Source of the DNA: Paenibacillus sp. UNC499MF | GTDB lineage: Bacteria > Bacillota > Bacilli > Paenibacillales > NBRC-103111 | DNA: 64,000 nucleotides | Direction: 5' to 3' | NCBI RefSeq assembly: GCF_900107975.1 | Contig: NZ_FNVF01000018.1 | Location: forward strand, 9,759-73,758 | Part shown: positions 61,222 through 64,000 of the stretch, piece by piece | Numbering within the stretch: the stretch's first letter is position 1 | Layout: every line of letters starts with the position of its first letter | Notes under the pieces: model-generated | The model's input: the letters and a program-made list of their open reading frames with translations, nothing else | What the model was told of the DNA's origin: nothing | Database searches by the model: none | Position numbers and translations under genes: made by a program

Positions 61222-62037
61222 ATGATGAACTTCGTCATTTCAAAAGACGGCACAAAAATCGCTTATGACAAGTCGGGGCAAGGTCACGCGCTCATTCTGG
61301 TAACGGGAGCGTTCAGCTACAGGAAATTCCCGGCACAAATGCAGCTCGCCGAACTGTTGTCGGAACAGTTCACGGTTTACAATTACGACCGGCGGGGAAG
61401 AGGCGACAGCGGAGACACACGGCCTTATACCGTCGAACGCGAAATTGAGGATTTGCAAGCGGTTATTGAGGAAGCCGGCGGCTCCGCTTATGTCTGGGGC
61501 TTGTCCTCCGGAGCGGTTCTGGCCCTCCAGGCGGCGGCTGCCGGGACGGACATTGCCAAACTGGCTTTGCACGAGCCTCCGTTTGTGGTCGATCCGGCCG
61601 ACCGGAAGCCGCCGCACAATTTTACGGCGCATGTAGGCGACCTCATTGCCGCGGACCGACGTGCCGAAGCGATCAAATATTTTATGACCCAGGGCATGGG
61701 TGCGCCTTCGTTCGTGGTCGGCATGATGAAGCTGATGCCCGGTGTCTGGTCAAATCTGATGGCCGTTGCCCATACGCTTCCTTACGACGCTGCCCTGCTC
61801 GATGGGTATATGGACGGAAAGCCGTTGCCGGCCGAATTATGGCGCTCCGTCACGCAGCAGGTACTTGTGCTTGAAGGCACGGAAAGTCCGGCGGGTCTGC
61901 GTCATGGCGCCCGAGCACTCGCTCAAGTCTTTCCCAATGCGCGGCTGCTCAGCAAAAAGGGACTCGGCCATACGAAAAAACTCCCCGCAAAATTAATTTC
62001 AGCGGAACTTTCGGCGTTTTTTACCGGAAAACAGTAA
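61222..62037 (+). CDS. Alpha/beta hydrolase
   Basis: 271 residues with AAAAGGAG before the ATG. The nucleophile elbow is GLSSGA (about 93-98), the oxyanion region near the start reads LVTGAFSY, and the histidine is in KKGLGHTKKL near 250. The acidic residue would come from LVLEGTESP, where family members usually have Asp. These small hydrolases often act as esterases or lactonases. An ECF42-type promoter precedes the gene, making it a likely member of that regulon together with the sigma gene next door. Confidence 0.9.
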   Translation: MMNFVISKDGTKIAYDKSGQGHALILVTGAFSYRKFPAQMQLAELLSEQFTVYNYDRRGRGDSGDTRPYTVEREIEDLQAVIEEAGGSAYVWGLSSGAVLALQAAAAGTDIAKLALHEPPFVVDPADRKPPHNFTAHVGDLIAADRRAEAIKYFMTQGMGAPSFVVGMMKLMPGVWSNLMAVAHTLPYDAALLDGYMDGKPLPAELWRSVTQQVLVLEGTESPAGLRHGARALAQVFPNARLLSKKGLGHTKKLPAKLISAELSAFFTGKQ

Positions 62038-62146
62038 AATTTCATCCGGGCAGGCGACAAAAGAGCCTGCGTAAAGCGGCCGCTTTAACGGAGCGGCAGG
62101 AACCGGGGCTGCTTACGGCGAAAAATAGTAACCAAAGTTCAGGCGT

Positions 62147-62173
62147 TGTCGAATCGGGGTATTCCCGTTCGTT
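62147..62173 (+). promoter_or_regulatory. ECF42-type promoter P2
   Basis: TGTCGA (62147-62152), 17 bases, CGTT (62170-62173), before the DGPF-sigma operon; suggests autoregulation. Confidence 0.8.
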
Positions 62174-62214
62174 GTATAAATGAAGGTCCACAAGAATAAA
62201 GGAGGCTTATACAT

Positions 62215-62649
62215 ATGAGATTTATGATGATCGTTAAAGCGACGACTGATTCCGAGGCGGGTGCACTGCCGAGCCGGGAGCTTCTCGAGGCGATGCAGAA
62301 GTACAACGAAGAATTGGTAAAAGCGGGTGTTCTGCTCGCCGCCGACGGCCTGCAGCCAAGCTCAAGCGGAATCCGGATTTCCTATCCGGAGCCCGGAGGC
62401 AAACCGAAAGTGGTGGACGGCCCGTTCACCGAGGCGAAAGAAATGATTGCGGGCTATACACTTATTGAAGTCAAGACGAGAGAAGAAGCTGTCGAGTGGG
62501 CTATGCGCATGCCCGATCCGCACGGATACGGACAAGGCGAGATCGAGCTGAGACAGGTGTTTGAGATAGAAGACCTGATGAGTAATCCCGAGACGGCCGA
62601 GAAAGAAAAATCGCTCCGCAGGCAGGTAGAGGAGCAGAAGAAAGCGTGA
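62215..62649 (+). CDS. YCII/DGPF-domain protein linked to ECF42
   Basis: 144 residues with AAAGGAGGC before the ATG. The family motif VDGPFTEAKEMIAGY (about 70-84) gives it the DGPF name, and the fold start MRFMMIVKATTDSEAG is typical of YCII-related ferredoxin-like proteins. DGPF proteins are the regular genomic partners of ECF42 sigma factors, and the sigma gene follows with a GTGA overlap, so translation is coupled. Its role is unknown; it is not an anti-sigma factor in the studied case, as far as I recall. Confidence 0.92.
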   Translation: MRFMMIVKATTDSEAGALPSRELLEAMQKYNEELVKAGVLLAADGLQPSSSGIRISYPEPGGKPKVVDGPFTEAKEMIAGYTLIEVKTREEAVEWAMRMPDPHGYGQGEIELRQVFEIEDLMSNPETAEKEKSLRRQVEEQKKA

Positions 62650-63911
62650 CGAAATCTTCCGCACACCGGACGATCGACGCCATATGGCGTATCGAATCGG
62701 CCAAGCTTATCGCCGGGCTTACCCGTATGGTGAGGGACGTAGGGCTCGCGGAGGATCTCGCGCAGGATGCCCTCCTGATCGCGCTGGAGAAATGGCCGGT
62801 CTCCGGCATTCCGGACAATCCCGGCGCCTGGCTGATGACGACGGCGAAACGGCGTGCGATCGACCTTCTGCGGAGAACGAAAGTGCGTGACCGGAAATAT
62901 GCCGAAATGGCCCGCACCATGGATTTGTATACCGAGGAAGACCTGGATGACTCAGGGGACGGAGAAATCGGCGACGATCTCCTCCGCCTGATTTTTATGA
63001 CCTGTCATCCCGTACTGTCCCGGGAAGCCAGAGTGGCGCTGACGCTCCGCCTCCTGTGCGGACTTACTACGGACGAGATCGCCCGGTCCTTCCTGGCTGC
63101 GGAATCAACGGTGGCCCAGCGGATCGTGCGCGCCAAAAAAACGTTAAATGCGGAGAAAGTACCGTTTGAAGTCCCCGCCGGAGAAGCGCTTAAAGAACGT
63201 TTGTCGGCCGTGCTTGAAGTGATTTATTTGATGTTCAACGAAGGCTATTCCGCCACGTCGGGGGAAGACTGGATCAGGCCGCTATTGTGCCGGGAGGCGC
63301 TGAGGCTGGGACGCGTGCTTGCGGAAATCGCTCCCGCAGAAGGGGAAGTCCACGGTCTCGTTGCCTTGATGGAAATTCAGTCCTCACGGTTCCGGACACG
63401 GGTCGGTCCTGCCGGCGAACCGGTCCTCCTGATGGACCAAAACCGCGCGCAGTGGGACCGGCTGCTGATCCGGCGGGGATTGGCGGCACTTGAACGGAGC
63501 CGCAAGCTCGGACGCCCGCTCGGTCCTTACGCGCTGCAGGCCGCCATCTCGGCCTGCCATGCGGAGGCGCGGGACGCTGCCGAGACCGACTGGATCCGCA
63601 TCGCGGCTCTTTACGAAGCGCTCTCCAGAGCGGCGCCGTCGCCGATCGTCGAGCTGAACCGGGCCGTCGCCATCGCCATGGCATTCGGACCGGCCTTCGG
63701 GCTGCAGATAGTCGACGAGCTGAACGGCGAACCCGCTCTGAAGGGCTACCATCTGCTGCCGAGCGTCCGCGGCGATCTTCTGGTAAAGCTCGGACGGCTG
63801 GAAGAAGCCCGTAGGGAATTCGAGCGGGCGGCTTCCATGACGCGCAATGCGCGGGAACGTGACCTCTTGCTGAGCCGGGCTGCTGAATGCGGGACGGAAG
63901 CTGCGGAATAA
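62646..63911 (+). CDS. ECF42-group RNA polymerase sigma factor
   Basis: 421 residues from the GTG overlapping the DGPF stop. Region sigma-2 is seen at about 15-85 (LAEDLAQDALLIALEKWP), sigma-4 at about 120-175 (LCGLTTDEIARSFLAAESTV with the following RIVRAKKTL), and a long C-terminal helical extension of about 240 residues (TPR-like, ending in VRGDLLVKLGRLEEARREFE) replaces the usual anti-sigma control and is the mark of ECF42. It directs RNA polymerase to TGTCGA-type promoters, three of which surround it. Confidence 0.93.
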   Translation: MTKSSAHRTIDAIWRIESAKLIAGLTRMVRDVGLAEDLAQDALLIALEKWPVSGIPDNPGAWLMTTAKRRAIDLLRRTKVRDRKYAEMARTMDLYTEEDLDDSGDGEIGDDLLRLIFMTCHPVLSREARVALTLRLLCGLTTDEIARSFLAAESTVAQRIVRAKKTLNAEKVPFEVPAGEALKERLSAVLEVIYLMFNEGYSATSGEDWIRPLLCREALRLGRVLAEIAPAEGEVHGLVALMEIQSSRFRTRVGPAGEPVLLMDQNRAQWDRLLIRRGLAALERSRKLGRPLGPYALQAAISACHAEARDAAETDWIRIAALYEALSRAAPSPIVELNRAVAIAMAFGPAFGLQIVDELNGEPALKGYHLLPSVRGDLLVKLGRLEEARREFERAASMTRNARERDLLLSRAAECGTEAAE

Positions 63912-63924
63912 TTTTGTGCCGGCT

Positions 63925-63951
63925 TGTCGATTGCAAGGCTTCTCGTTCGTT
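63925..63951 (+). promoter_or_regulatory. ECF42-type promoter P3
   Basis: TGTCGA (63925-63930), 17 bases, CGTT (63948-63951), upstream of the gene that starts at 63982. Confidence 0.78.
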
Positions 63952-63981
63952 GTCCTAATAAAGGGAAGAGCTGCGGAGGAA

Positions 63982-64000
63982 ATGACGCAAGCATTCTTCC
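63982..64000 (+). CDS. Start of a gene running off the window
   Basis: ATG at 63982 five or so bases after GGAGG; six codons are visible (MTQAFF). It is preceded by ECF42-type promoter P3, so it is probably another regulon member. Its identity cannot be read from this fragment. Confidence 0.5.

Noticed and set aside
63274-63936. Minus-strand frame across the sigma factor gene
   Set aside because: Low-complexity Arg/Pro/Ala-rich shadow of a high-GC coding region.
1-64000. tRNA, rRNA and CRISPR arrays
   Set aside because: I looked for cloverleaf-like and regularly spaced repeat patterns and found none I could support.

Overview
The window looks like a chromosome segment of a moderately GC-rich Bacillota, most likely Paenibacillus or a close relative (inference). 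The reasons are strong AGGAGG-type ribosome sites, frequent GTG/TTG starts, a T-box before proS, a yybP-ykoY manganese riboswitch before a TerC gene, MocR/TetR/Rrf2 regulators, many compact intrinsic terminators and a non-ribosomal peptide synthetase (NRPS) operon. I saw no tRNA, rRNA or CRISPR array.

Layout. 1-8.4 kb: the end of an NRPS operon (carrier-end plus C domain; half C-A-T-TE with a cysteine thioesterase) followed by a heterodimeric ABC exporter. 8.6-12.1 kb: an Mga/PRD-type regulator, then a DeoD-like phosphorylase lacking two catalytic residues and a NupC nucleoside transporter. 12.1-26.3 kb: small regulatory units (TetR with tandem operators, AKR/LysR, AI-2E-type permease, epimerase, duplicated membrane proteins, Rrf2 plus disulfide reductase, TetR plus P450, MocR plus EamA). 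26.4-29.3 kb: DUF2798, then manganese riboswitch-flgB-terC-dedA. 29.4-34.9 kb: a carbonic-anhydrase-like protein, a Fur-controlled siderophore lipoprotein with a Btr-like activator, and two acetyltransferases. 34.9-41.5 kb: T-box-proS, an ABC-F protein with a uORF/terminator leader, and a DHA2 efflux pump with an elaborate two-uORF leader. 41.7-47.9 kb: metabolic and housekeeping genes and an NrtR-NADAR operon. 47.9-55.4 kb: an AT-richer accessory island with pseudogenes (Rpn nuclease, zinc phospholipase, D12 methyltransferase, serine recombinase), two repeat families and an intact Shedu-like nuclease. 55.4-64 kb: TetR plus quinone reductase, SUFU protein, serine hydrolase, MFS pump, and an ECF42 sigma locus.

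How the parts work together. The strongest regulatory story is at the right end. Three sites of the form TTGTCGA-N17-CGTYGT lie before an alpha/beta hydrolase, before the DGPF/ECF42 operon, and before a gene that starts at the window edge, so the sigma factor probably drives all three. A second theme is antibiotic-type attenuation: the DHA2 pump, the ABC-F protein and possibly the SatA-like acetyltransferase each have short upstream ORFs and hairpins that fit ribosome-sensing control. Gene calls rest on reading motifs by eye. Promoter, operator and riboswitch calls are sequence matches and have not been tested.
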